From contig JAFYJN010000035.1 in assembly GCA_017538105.1 (NCBI GenBank), forward strand, positions 96,271 to 160,270: a stretch of 64,000 bases of DNA. The letters run 5' to 3'. The translations under genes were made by a program, and so were the position numbers. Source of the DNA: Prevotella sp. (GTDB taxonomy: Bacteria > Bacteroidota > Bacteroidia > Bacteroidales > Bacteroidaceae). Below the pieces are notes generated by a model that saw only the letters and a list, made by a program, of their open reading frames with translations, did not search any database and was not told the DNA's origin. Shown here in pieces: positions 45,224 to 52,864 of the stretch (position 1 is its first letter; each line of letters starts with the position of its first letter).

Positions 45224-45886
45224 ATGGAAGAAAGGAAGATATTGATATCGCCCTCGTTGCTGGCTGCCGATTTCAGCCGTCTGGGCGAAGAGATTTCGAT
45301 GATCAACCGCAGCGATGCCGATTGGTTGCATCTAGACGTGATGGACGGTGTGTTTGTACCTAACATCAGTTTTGGCTTTCCCGTTTTGGAAAGCGTATCG
45401 AAACTATGCAAGAAGCCATTGGATGTCCATTACATGGTAGTTCACCCAGAACGTTACGTTGAGCGAACCGCCCGTTTGGGGGCCATGATGATGAACGTTC
45501 ACTATGAGGCATGCCAACATCTTCACCGCACCATAGAAGAGATACACAAGGCCGGCATGAAAGCCGGTGTCACCTTGAATCCCAGCAGTCCCGTCAGTCT
45601 GCTTGAAGACATCATCGTGGATGTGGACATGGTGTTGCTGATGAGTGTGAATCCTGGTTTTGGCGGCCAACGTTTCATTGGAAACACACTCCAAAAGGTG
45701 AGTCGGCTGAGAGAATTGATAGCCCTCAGTGGCAGCCATGCGTTAATAGAGATTGACGGTGGAGTGCAAGAAGAGACCGCCCCCCAACTGATAGCCCATG
45801 GAGCCGATGTGTTAGTGAGCGGCAGTTATGTTTTCAAGGCTACCGACCCACTAAAGGCGATTGAGACGTTAAGAGGGAAAAACTAA
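45224..45886 (+). CDS. rpe: ribulose-phosphate 3-epimerase
   Basis: 220 residues. It interconverts ribulose-5-phosphate and xylulose-5-phosphate. ISPSLLAADFSRLGEE, WLHLDVMDGVFVPN (metal His/Asp), MSVNPGFGGQ and IEIDGG are diagnostic. Monocistronic or joined to the small frame upstream; a strong bidirectional terminator follows. Confidence 0.97.
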   Translation: MEERKILISPSLLAADFSRLGEEISMINRSDADWLHLDVMDGVFVPNISFGFPVLESVSKLCKKPLDVHYMVVHPERYVERTARLGAMMMNVHYEACQHLHRTIEEIHKAGMKAGVTLNPSSPVSLLEDIIVDVDMVLLMSVNPGFGGQRFIGNTLQKVSRLRELIALSGSHALIEIDGGVQEETAPQLIAHGADVLVSGSYVFKATDPLKAIETLRGKN

Positions 45887-45888
45887 GA

Positions 45889-45937
45889 AAAACCAACAGG
45901 AGAGCCATTTGTAGATAGCTCTCCTGTTGGTTTTTAT
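45889..45937. terminator. bidirectional terminator between rpe and the sigma factor gene
   Basis: Arms AAAACCAACAGGAGAGC and their exact complement enclose a loop of about 12 bases. The ends are A-rich and T-rich, so it can stop both convergent genes. Confidence 0.85.
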
Positions 45938-45951
45938 AAAGAATAAGATAA

Positions 45952-46548
45952 TTAGTCGAACTGTAAAGCCATGTCATGCTCTTTGGCCATTCTCCGTAGG
46001 TTGAGGATGGCATATCTCATTCGTCCGAGTGCCGTATTGATGCTCACGTTTGTCGTTTCAGCTATCTCCTTGAAAGAAAGTTGTTGATAGAAACGCATGA
46101 ACACCACTTCACGCTGTGTAGCTGGGAGCATGTTCATCATTTTCTTGACATCGGTCATCACCTGTTCGCGTATGAACTGATTCTCGATGCCTGAGTCGAG
46201 CAAGTCTTTTCCTCCGAGGTTGGAGAGGTCATTATCCTCGGTCGGTTCAACAATACGTTCCGCCTTCTGTTCCCTATACCAGTCCATGATGACGTTATGG
46301 GCTATTCTCATGATCCATGCGCCAAACTTCCCGGAGGTAGTGTATTTTCTCTGGTGCAGTTTGGTGATGACCTTGACAAAGGTTTCCTGGAAAATGTCGT
46401 TTGCCGTATCTTGGTCTCTCACTACGAACAAGATATAAGAGAACAATTTCGACTGGTTACGGCTGAGTAACAGATCGAAAGCCCTATTGTTCCCATCGAT
46501 GTATTTCAATGCCAGTTCTTCGTCTGACATTTCTTCGAGGTATTTCAT
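45952..46548 (-). CDS. ECF-type RNA polymerase sigma factor
   Basis: 198 residues. Sigma region 2 (LALKYIDGNNRAFDLLL, DIFQETFVKV) and region 4 (REVVFMRFYQQLSFKEIAET, SINTALGRMRYAI) are present. No anti-sigma gene is adjacent: the frame before it is noncoding and the next gene is convergent. The promoter matches the housekeeping consensus exactly, so it is probably not autoregulated in a simple way. Confidence 0.92.
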   Translation of the reverse strand: MKYLEEMSDEELALKYIDGNNRAFDLLLSRNQSKLFSYILFVVRDQDTANDIFQETFVKVITKLHQRKYTTSGKFGAWIMRIAHNVIMDWYREQKAERIVEPTEDNDLSNLGGKDLLDSGIENQFIREQVMTDVKKMMNMLPATQREVVFMRFYQQLSFKEIAETTNVSINTALGRMRYAILNLRRMAKEHDMALQFD

Positions 46549-46660
46549 TCCTTAAAGTTTAAAAATTTAAGTAATGATCTATTCAATAGGCTTATTCCTT
46601 TTTAGTTAATATTCCGTTTAGATAAAATGGTTTTTGTCACAATTTGGCATGAAACCGGTG

Positions 46661-46692
46661 CAAAGTTAAACACTTTTGTTGTTTTAACCAAA
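46661..46692 (-). promoter_or_regulatory. promoter of the ECF sigma gene
   Basis: Minus strand TTTG at 46692-46689, a 20-base spacer, then TAACTTTG at 46668-46661. Confidence 0.7.
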
Positions 46693-46924
46693 TATTTTTA
46701 GAAAAAAGTGAAATTGGCGAAGGGGAAAAGGAGATAATAGAATCAGAAATTCGGAATTAGGAAATAGAGAAAAAGGATTATTATATGAAAGAAGAGAAAG
46801 AGAATGCCACTATTCGACGGTACACACAAAAGGCATTCCCATACTTCATTCGAGGAACGGATGTCAACAGAATTCTCATAATAGCATATTGTGAAGAGAC
46901 CATATTAATTTTTCTCGTTGTTTT

Positions 46925-46955
46925 TTTGCGTTTTCAAAATTATTGATTACTTTTG
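46925..46955 (+). promoter_or_regulatory. promoter of the cobalamin riboswitch transcript
   Basis: TTTG at 46925-46928, a 19-base spacer, and TACTTTTG at 46948-46955, about 30 bases before the riboswitch fold begins. A full consensus promoter. Confidence 0.75.
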
Positions 46956-46983
46956 CACTGTTCTACATGCTTAACGTATTGTA

Positions 46984-47140
46984 GGATGAGACAAGGTTCG
47001 CTCACCGCGATTAAAAAGGGAACGGAGTGCAAGTCTCCGACTGTCCCGCAGCTGTGAGTTCCATTATACTTTCTTGCACAGCCACTGGTTTTCCGGGAAG
47101 GCGCATGAAGGGGAACAGAGTCAGAAGACCTGCCTTGTTA
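46984..47140 (+). promoter_or_regulatory. cobalamin (B12) riboswitch without a downstream gene
   Basis: All conserved blocks are present in order: AAAAAGGGAA near 47012-47022; GACTGTCCCGCAGCTGTGA near 47059-47077; AGCCACTGG and CCGGGAAGGCG near 47090-47104; and the B12 box AGTCAGAAGACCTGCC at 47119-47134. It binds adenosyl- or related cobalamins and normally controls B12 uptake or B12-independent isozyme genes. Here no gene of that kind follows on this strand: the next coding region starts at 47805 behind a terminator and its own promoter. Confidence 0.92.
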
Positions 47141-47408
47141 GTTATTTATCCGTGATGCTCGATGTAAGTATTGTCGGAGGTCAATGAAGTTATAAGGCTA
47201 TAGGAAGAATAGCAACTATAGTAGCTATAGAGATATAGCAGCTATAGAAGGAATCGTAGCTATCAGGGATTGTGGCTATGGGTATGTTGATAGCGATTGA
47301 CCTTTATTGGAGGAGCAGGAACTATTGATGCCAGAGGAGGAATCAAGACGATAATTAATAATCATTACAGTACGTGTATTGAAACGTGTATTAAATAAGT
47401 TATGTTGT
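47141..47408 (+). other. noncoding stretch between riboswitch and terminator
   Basis: No frame longer than about 16 codons begins here. The segment 47190-47280 is rich in repeated TAGCTATA-like words in both orientations, which could fold. It may be the rest of a regulatory RNA, or the scar of a deleted gene. Confidence 0.5.
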
Positions 47409-47441
47409 AAAAGGCGAGACCGTGAGGTTTTGCCTTTTTGT
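47409..47441 (+). terminator. terminator ending the riboswitch transcript
   Basis: AAAAGGCGAGACC / GGTTTTGCCTTTTT pair over 13 bases (with G-U pairs) around a GTGA loop and end in a T run. Confidence 0.8.
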
Positions 47442-47516
47442 GTAACAAAGAAGAAATTGTCATCCGCCATCCCTTAGCGCTGTAATGAAAGGCCAGGTCT
47501 ATTCATGTATACAAAA

Positions 47517-47544
47517 GAGGTTGGTGCAGGACGCTACCAACCTC
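47517..47544. repeat. perfect hairpin in the gap before the pectinase gene
   Basis: GAGGTTGGT / ACCAACCTC with a 10-base loop and no T run, so it is not a standard terminator. The rest of 47442-47754 shows nothing recognisable. Confidence 0.5.
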
Positions 47545-47754
47545 ACGGATCGATTTCAAAAACTGAAATCTGAAAAACATGTTGCAAAAATATATTTTTA
47601 TGTTATAACTTGCAAATTTTACACAAAAAAAATGAAAGTTTTAACATTTCGCGAACTGCAGTTAGGTTGCGTACGAATGGTTTATTTTGCAAACGATTTC
47701 AGAGATTATAACATTTTTTATTGTTGGATATTTCCATATAATAAATTAAAAACG

Positions 47755-47762
47755 TATTTTTG
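47755..47762 (+). promoter_or_regulatory. -7 box of the GH28-GH105 gene
   Basis: TATTTTTG, 42 bases before the ATG at 47805. The in-frame ATG at 47760 lies inside it and is excluded. Confidence 0.6.
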
Positions 47763-47804
47763 TCGAAAATTAGGCTACGCATCAATCTACCAAGACATAC
47801 CAAG

Positions 47805-50384
47805 ATGAGAAATACCCTGTTCGCGCTATTGTGCCTGATATTCCCTTTGACCTCATTTGGTCAGGGGTGGGCGACCGATTACGTCCCCTTGTCGCAGAGT
47901 ATCCGCCAGCTGTCATTTCCCGAGCGCATCTTCAACGTAACGCGCTATGGCGCATCGCCACAAGCCAGCGCCGCAAAGAACCAACAAGCCATCAACAAAG
48001 CCATTGACGCCTGTTCGAAAGCAGGTGGCGGCAAAGTAGTTGTTCCCGCAGGCACGTGGAACACCGGTGCCCTACGTCTGAAAAGCCATGTGAATTTGGT
48101 GGTGGAGAAAGGGGCCACCCTACTGTTTGCCTTCGACACCAAGTTGTATCCTTTGGTGTTGACCCGTTGGGAAGGGCTCGACCTATGGAACTATTCCCCA
48201 TGCATATATGCCTATGACGAACGTGACGTTGCCATCACTGGTGAGGGTATCATCGATGGCAACGGCTCGAACGAAACATGGTGGCCGATGTGTGGCAAAG
48301 ACCGTTTCGGCTGGACAGAACAGACCACAGAGAGCCAAAAAACATCCCGTCCCCGCTTGTTAAAAATGGCCGAGGATGGTGTTGACGTGGGCGAGCGCCG
48401 TTTTGGCCAGGGCCAAGGACTCCGTCCACAACTCATCAACCTTTACAAATGTGAAGGTATCTTGATAGAAGGCGTCACCCTGTTACGTTCCCCATTTTGG
48501 GTGATTCACCCACTATTGAGCCAGGACGTTACTGTCCGCGGTGTGAAGATATGGAACGAAGGACCAAACGGTGATGGTTGCGACCCCGAGTCGTGTAATC
48601 GTGTGTTGATAGAGAACTGCGTGTTCCACACAGGCGACGACTGCATCGCCATCAAGAGCGGGCGCAACGCCGACGGGAGGAAGTGGAACGTTCCGAGCCA
48701 GAACATCATCGTGAGAGGCTGCACCATGGAAGACGGTCATGGTGGCGTGGTCATCGGCAGCGAGATTAGCGGTGGCTGCAAGAACGTGTTTGTTGAAAAC
48801 TGCAAGATGGACTCTCCTAACCTTGACCGTGTGTTGCGCATCAAGACCAACACCTGTCGTGGAGGTATCATAGAGAACATCTTCTTCCGAAATGTCGAGG
48901 TAGGTCAGTGCAAAGAGAGCGTGATGCGCATCAACCTAAACTATGAGCCCAAAGAAGCCTGCTGTCGCGGTTTCATCCCCACAGTGCGTAATGTGTACAT
49001 GGAGAATGTGACCTGCCAAAAAAGCCGTTACGCTGTGCGGTTGAATGGTATTGACGAAGCTGACAACATCTACAATATCCACATCCAGGACTGCCAGTTC
49101 AACGGTGTGTGGGACCGTGCCATTGATCGCACTGGCAAGAGTCACGACATCTTTTTCGACAACTTTGTGGTGAACGGATCTCATCTGCTCAGTGAAGCCC
49201 CCTTCAAGCACTACAGCGAGTGGCTCGTGCATTCTGAGATGCAGCGCGTGGCCCACCCCTATCTGTTGGACTTCGCCAAGAAGCCCCGTTGGAGCTATGT
49301 GATGGGCATAGAGTTGGAATCCATGCTCGACACCTATCAACGATACGGCGACACGACCATCCTGGATTACCTGAAGGAATATCCTGCCGAGATGATTGAT
49401 GCGAATGGCAATATCACTGGTTACAAATATAAAGACTTCAACCTTGACAATGTGCGTACCGCCCGTTTTATCCTACGCATGTACAACATTGACCCATCAA
49501 AGAAAGACCTAAAAGCATTAAATACCCTGTTTAAACAGTTGGAGAAACAGCCACGCACCAAAGAAGGCGTATGGTGGCACAAAGCCATCTATGCCAATCA
49601 GGTGTGGCTTGACGGCATCTACATGGGACTACCCTATTACACCATGGCCGCCGCCCAACTGAAAGGAGTCAAGAAAGCAAAAAAATACTATGACGACGCC
49701 GTAGACCAGATTACGAAGACTGACAAACGCACCTACGATGCGACCACCGGTCTGTGGAAACACGCATGGGACGAAACCCGCAGTATGTTTTGGGCCAATG
49801 AAGAAACAGGTTTGTCACGCCACACATGGGGACGAGCCTTGGGTTGGTATGTTATGGCGATGTTAGAGGTGCTTGACGCTCTCCCCGATAATTTTACACG
49901 CAGAAGTGAGGTGATAGACCTCTTCCGTAAGGCCATGGCTGCTGTGGTAAGATACCAAGACAAGGAGAGTGGCGTATGGTACGACGTGTTGGACGTGCAA
50001 GACGAGCGTAATTATCTGGAAGCCACCTGTTCGTCAATGTTTGCATACTGTCTGCTAAAAGGAGCGCGCTTAGGTTATCTCGATGCCAGCTACAAAGCGG
50101 CAGGTGAACGAGCCTATGAGGGTATTGTGAAGCATTTCATCCGCGTAAATGCCGACAAGACCATCTCGCTAACCCATTGTTGTTCAGTAAGCGGGCTGGG
50201 TCCTGATAGTAACCCCAAGCGAGATGGCTCGTTTGACTATTATATGAGTGAACCCATTAGAGACAACGACGCCAAGGGAGTGGGTCCGTTCGTTTGGGCT
50301 TCTCTGGAAATGGAGATGAATGGCTATGAGATAAAACTCTGGGGCAACGGAGAATACGATGCCAGCGGAGACTTTCAAGGATAA
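47805..50384 (+). CDS. GH28 polygalacturonase fused to a GH105 unsaturated rhamnogalacturonyl hydrolase
   Basis: 859 residues with a signal peptide (MRNTLFALLCLIFPLTSFGQ). The N-terminal beta-helix (about 30-480) is GH28: NGDGCDPESC near 252-261, GDDCIAIKSG with Asp278-Asp279, and DGHGGVVIGSE with His312. From about 500 an alpha/alpha barrel of the YteR/GH105 type follows: VWLDGIYMGLPYY with a candidate catalytic Asp near 603, HTWGRALGWYVMAM, and LEATCSSMFAYCLLKG. One enzyme could cut homogalacturonan or rhamnogalacturonan and remove the unsaturated end sugars left by a lyase. Next to a PL1 lyase, which would supply such ends. Confidence 0.93.
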   Translation: MRNTLFALLCLIFPLTSFGQGWATDYVPLSQSIRQLSFPERIFNVTRYGASPQASAAKNQQAINKAIDACSKAGGGKVVVPAGTWNTGALRLKSHVNLVVEKGATLLFAFDTKLYPLVLTRWEGLDLWNYSPCIYAYDERDVAITGEGIIDGNGSNETWWPMCGKDRFGWTEQTTESQKTSRPRLLKMAEDGVDVGERRFGQGQGLRPQLINLYKCEGILIEGVTLLRSPFWVIHPLLSQDVTVRGVKIWNEGPNGDGCDPESCNRVLIENCVFHTGDDCIAIKSGRNADGRKWNVPSQNIIVRGCTMEDGHGGVVIGSEISGGCKNVFVENCKMDSPNLDRVLRIKTNTCRGGIIENIFFRNVEVGQCKESVMRINLNYEPKEACCRGFIPTVRNVYMENVTCQKSRYAVRLNGIDEADNIYNIHIQDCQFNGVWDRAIDRTGKSHDIFFDNFVVNGSHLLSEAPFKHYSEWLVHSEMQRVAHPYLLDFAKKPRWSYVMGIELESMLDTYQRYGDTTILDYLKEYPAEMIDANGNITGYKYKDFNLDNVRTARFILRMYNIDPSKKDLKALNTLFKQLEKQPRTKEGVWWHKAIYANQVWLDGIYMGLPYYTMAAAQLKGVKKAKKYYDDAVDQITKTDKRTYDATTGLWKHAWDETRSMFWANEETGLSRHTWGRALGWYVMAMLEVLDALPDNFTRRSEVIDLFRKAMAAVVRYQDKESGVWYDVLDVQDERNYLEATCSSMFAYCLLKGARLGYLDASYKAAGERAYEGIVKHFIRVNADKTISLTHCCSVSGLGPDSNPKRDGSFDYYMSEPIRDNDAKGVGPFVWASLEMEMNGYEIKLWGNGEYDASGDFQG

Positions 50385-50390
50385 TCATAT

Positions 50391-50428
50391 AAAGGTAAAA
50401 AGGTAAAAAAGTAAAAAGGTAAAAAATA
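50391..50428. repeat. AAAGGTAAAA-type tandem repeat between the pectinase genes
   Basis: About five units of 8-9 bases (AAAGGTAAA and variants) fill the 48-base gap. The short spacing suggests cotranscription of the two genes. Confidence 0.7.
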
Positions 50429-50432
50429 CGAT

Positions 50433-52679
50433 ATGAATATTAAGAGTATTTTATTATTGATGGTAGGTGTCGTGCTAGGGTTTAGCATTGATATGCAGGC
50501 ACAGGCACCCGCTTTTCCTGGTGCCGAGGGCCATGGCAGATATGTTACTGGTGGCCGCGGTGGCGAGGTGCGTCATGTTACTAACCTTAACAACAGCGGA
50601 ACAGGATCGTTGCGCGCTGCTGTAAACGGATCCTCGCCCAAGATTGTGGTGTTCGATGTTGGCGGGGTGATTGCTTTGAGTAGTGACCTTACCATTGGAG
50701 CGAACACCACCATCGAGGGTCAGTCAGCCCCCTACCCTGGCATAACCGTTCGTTACTACACCGTACGTCCCAAGAGCAACACTATCATCCGTTATATGCG
50801 TTTCCGCCGCGGTCAGGAACGAGACGTGAACGATGGTGCCGATGCCACTTGGCAGCGAGAAGAGACTGGCATCATCTTCGACCACTGTTCCTTCTCCTGG
50901 TCGATTGACGAGGTGGCCTCGTTCTACGACAACAACAACTTCACCATGCAGTGGTGTTCGTTGGGCGAGAGTTTGAACAATGCCGGTCATGGCAAAGGAG
51001 CGCACGGCTACGGCGGCATCTGGGGTGGTAAACTCGCCTCATTTCACCACAATTTGATTGTGCATGTAAACAACCGCTCGCCCCGTTTCTGCGGTGCCCG
51101 ATATGACTGGGGCGGTTTCACTAACAACCAGCAGTATGACCTCTACCAGTGGGAGAATGCCGTCCAGGCTGAAAATGTAGACATGCGTAACTGCGTGGTG
51201 TACAACTGCGGCAACGGTTGCTACGGTGGACCTGGTGGCGGTTATATCAACATGGTGAACAACTACTATAAGAGCGGCCCTGCTGCCTCCACCACTCGTT
51301 TAACAACAGTCAGTGTCGGTTCAAGCGGCAATTCAAGTGAGAACAGCAAATACTGGACGATGACCAGCCGTTATTACCTCAGTGGCAACCAGGTAAACAA
51401 CAATGCCAGCTATGACTGGAACGGTGTGACTTACGATAGTGGAACATACCTGATTGACGGCGAACGTTGCAGCCCCGACCCCAACCACTATTACGGCAAC
51501 GGGGTGACTTACTACCAGAACAGCAGTGGAAAGGATTGCGTGCGTATCAAACTCGACGAGAGCGAGGCCGCCCCTACAGGATTGGTGACCACCCACAGTG
51601 CACAGACAGCTTTTGATAAGGTGCTCGACCATGTGGGTGCCTCGTTCTATCGTGACGATGTTGATGTGCGTTATTCAGATGAGACACGCAATGGTACCTG
51701 TACCTATAAAGGCAGTGTGACGAAGAAATGGGGGCGCATTGACAAGGTGAGCGATGTGAACGGTTACACTGAAGCCAATTTCCCAACTTCAACAGTGGCC
51801 AGCGACTTCGACAGTGACGGTGACGGCATGGCCGACATCTGGGAGACAGCCAACGGATTGAACCCTAACGATGCCAGCGACGCGAATACCTACACCCTCG
51901 ACCCCAAGGGTTGGTATACCAATGTGGAAGTATATTGCAATGCTTTGGTGGAAGAGCAGGTGAAAGCTCAGAATGCCGATGCTGAAACATCTGTCGATGA
52001 GTATTTCCCTGCTGTGGCCAAGGTGGACGGTGTGCCATATTATGAGACAACAGCCACCACAGTTGAGCCCGACCCAGGTCCTGGTGGAGGTGACAATGTG
52101 AGCTATACCATCTCGCAAGGTACATATATCAGCAGCGCAAGTGACACGGAATGGAATTTTCAAGACGGCATCACCGTGAGCAATGCCAATAAAAAAACCT
52201 ATCAGACTGGCAAAGAAAACGGCATCAAATACAGTGCTGGCGTAACCTACACCATTGGGTTGCCACAAGGTGTCACCATCAATGAAGTGGTGCTTAGGGG
52301 CTACGACAACTACGACGAAGTAGATGCTTATTTGGGCGACATGACCGGATGGAGCGGTACCCCCGAATGTGTATTTCCACAAAAAGATGAAGACGGCACC
52401 TACCATGTGGTGGAGCATACTCTTACTTTGAATAATGTGAGTGGGAATATTCAATTTACGCCCCAGGGCAAACAAGTGGTATTGGTGATTACTCTTAACG
52501 GAACAAAGGTGAGCACCGGCATTGCTTCTGCAACTGTTGACAGTGCTGTTGAGAGCGTACATTACTACACTGTATCAGGCATGGAGGTGAGCCATCCCGA
52601 ACAGCATCGTGGAATACTGATTTGCGTGGAACGCTTGAAGAACGGGAAGACGCGAACAACAAAGAGCATTGAACGCTGA
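50433..52679 (+). CDS. secreted pectate lyase (PL1-like) with C-terminal extra modules
   Basis: 748 residues. A signal peptide (to about 24) is followed by a right-handed beta-helix lyase domain (about 26-430): FPGAEGHGRYVTGGRGG, NLNNSGTGSLRAAV, TIEGQSAPYPGITVRYY, DHCSFSWSIDE and HHNLIVHVNNRSPRF, all typical of Bacteroidota PL1 enzymes. A calcium-type SDGDGMADIWETANGLNPND loop near 455-475 comes next. A DPGPGGG linker then leads to a beta-sandwich and a short C-terminal tail (YYTVSGMEV, KNGKT). It cleaves pectate by beta-elimination. Confidence 0.9.
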   Translation: MNIKSILLLMVGVVLGFSIDMQAQAPAFPGAEGHGRYVTGGRGGEVRHVTNLNNSGTGSLRAAVNGSSPKIVVFDVGGVIALSSDLTIGANTTIEGQSAPYPGITVRYYTVRPKSNTIIRYMRFRRGQERDVNDGADATWQREETGIIFDHCSFSWSIDEVASFYDNNNFTMQWCSLGESLNNAGHGKGAHGYGGIWGGKLASFHHNLIVHVNNRSPRFCGARYDWGGFTNNQQYDLYQWENAVQAENVDMRNCVVYNCGNGCYGGPGGGYINMVNNYYKSGPAASTTRLTTVSVGSSGNSSENSKYWTMTSRYYLSGNQVNNNASYDWNGVTYDSGTYLIDGERCSPDPNHYYGNGVTYYQNSSGKDCVRIKLDESEAAPTGLVTTHSAQTAFDKVLDHVGASFYRDDVDVRYSDETRNGTCTYKGSVTKKWGRIDKVSDVNGYTEANFPTSTVASDFDSDGDGMADIWETANGLNPNDASDANTYTLDPKGWYTNVEVYCNALVEEQVKAQNADAETSVDEYFPAVAKVDGVPYYETTATTVEPDPGPGGGDNVSYTISQGTYISSASDTEWNFQDGITVSNANKKTYQTGKENGIKYSAGVTYTIGLPQGVTINEVVLRGYDNYDEVDAYLGDMTGWSGTPECVFPQKDEDGTYHVVEHTLTLNNVSGNIQFTPQGKQVVLVITLNGTKVSTGIASATVDSAVESVHYYTVSGMEVSHPEQHRGILICVERLKNGKTRTTKSIER

Positions 52680-52710
52680 ACATTGATAATTGATAGTTAA
52701 ACGATTAATA

Positions 52711-52740
52711 AAAATCTCTGCCTTCGGGTGGAGATTTTTT
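52711..52740 (+). terminator. terminator after the pectate lyase gene
   Basis: AAAATCTC / GAGATTTTTT around a TGCCTTCGGGTG loop, ending in T. Confidence 0.8.
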
Positions 52741-52784
52741 GTTATTTTTAATACTTCAATTGAATGGGTTATGAAGAAAAATAT

Positions 52785-52792
52785 TATCTTTG
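52785..52792 (+). promoter_or_regulatory. -7 box of the 830-residue secreted protein gene
   Basis: TATCTTTG, 73 bases before the ATG at 52865. No good -33 match. Confidence 0.55.
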
Positions 52793-52864
52793 TACCCAAA
52801 TACACATTTCTTACCGAATATCTTAAATCAAATTATCAATATTATTAACTAAAAACAACTATCA

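Noticed and set aside
46785-46946. 53-codon frame (MKEEKENATIRRYTQK start) before the riboswitch
   Set aside because: No promoter, runs into the riboswitch promoter elements, no recognisable motif; could be a gene scrap but not supportable.
47485-47808. 107-codon frame between the orphan riboswitch terminator and the pectinase gene
   Set aside because: AT-driven composition, no family features, contains the promoter of the next gene.
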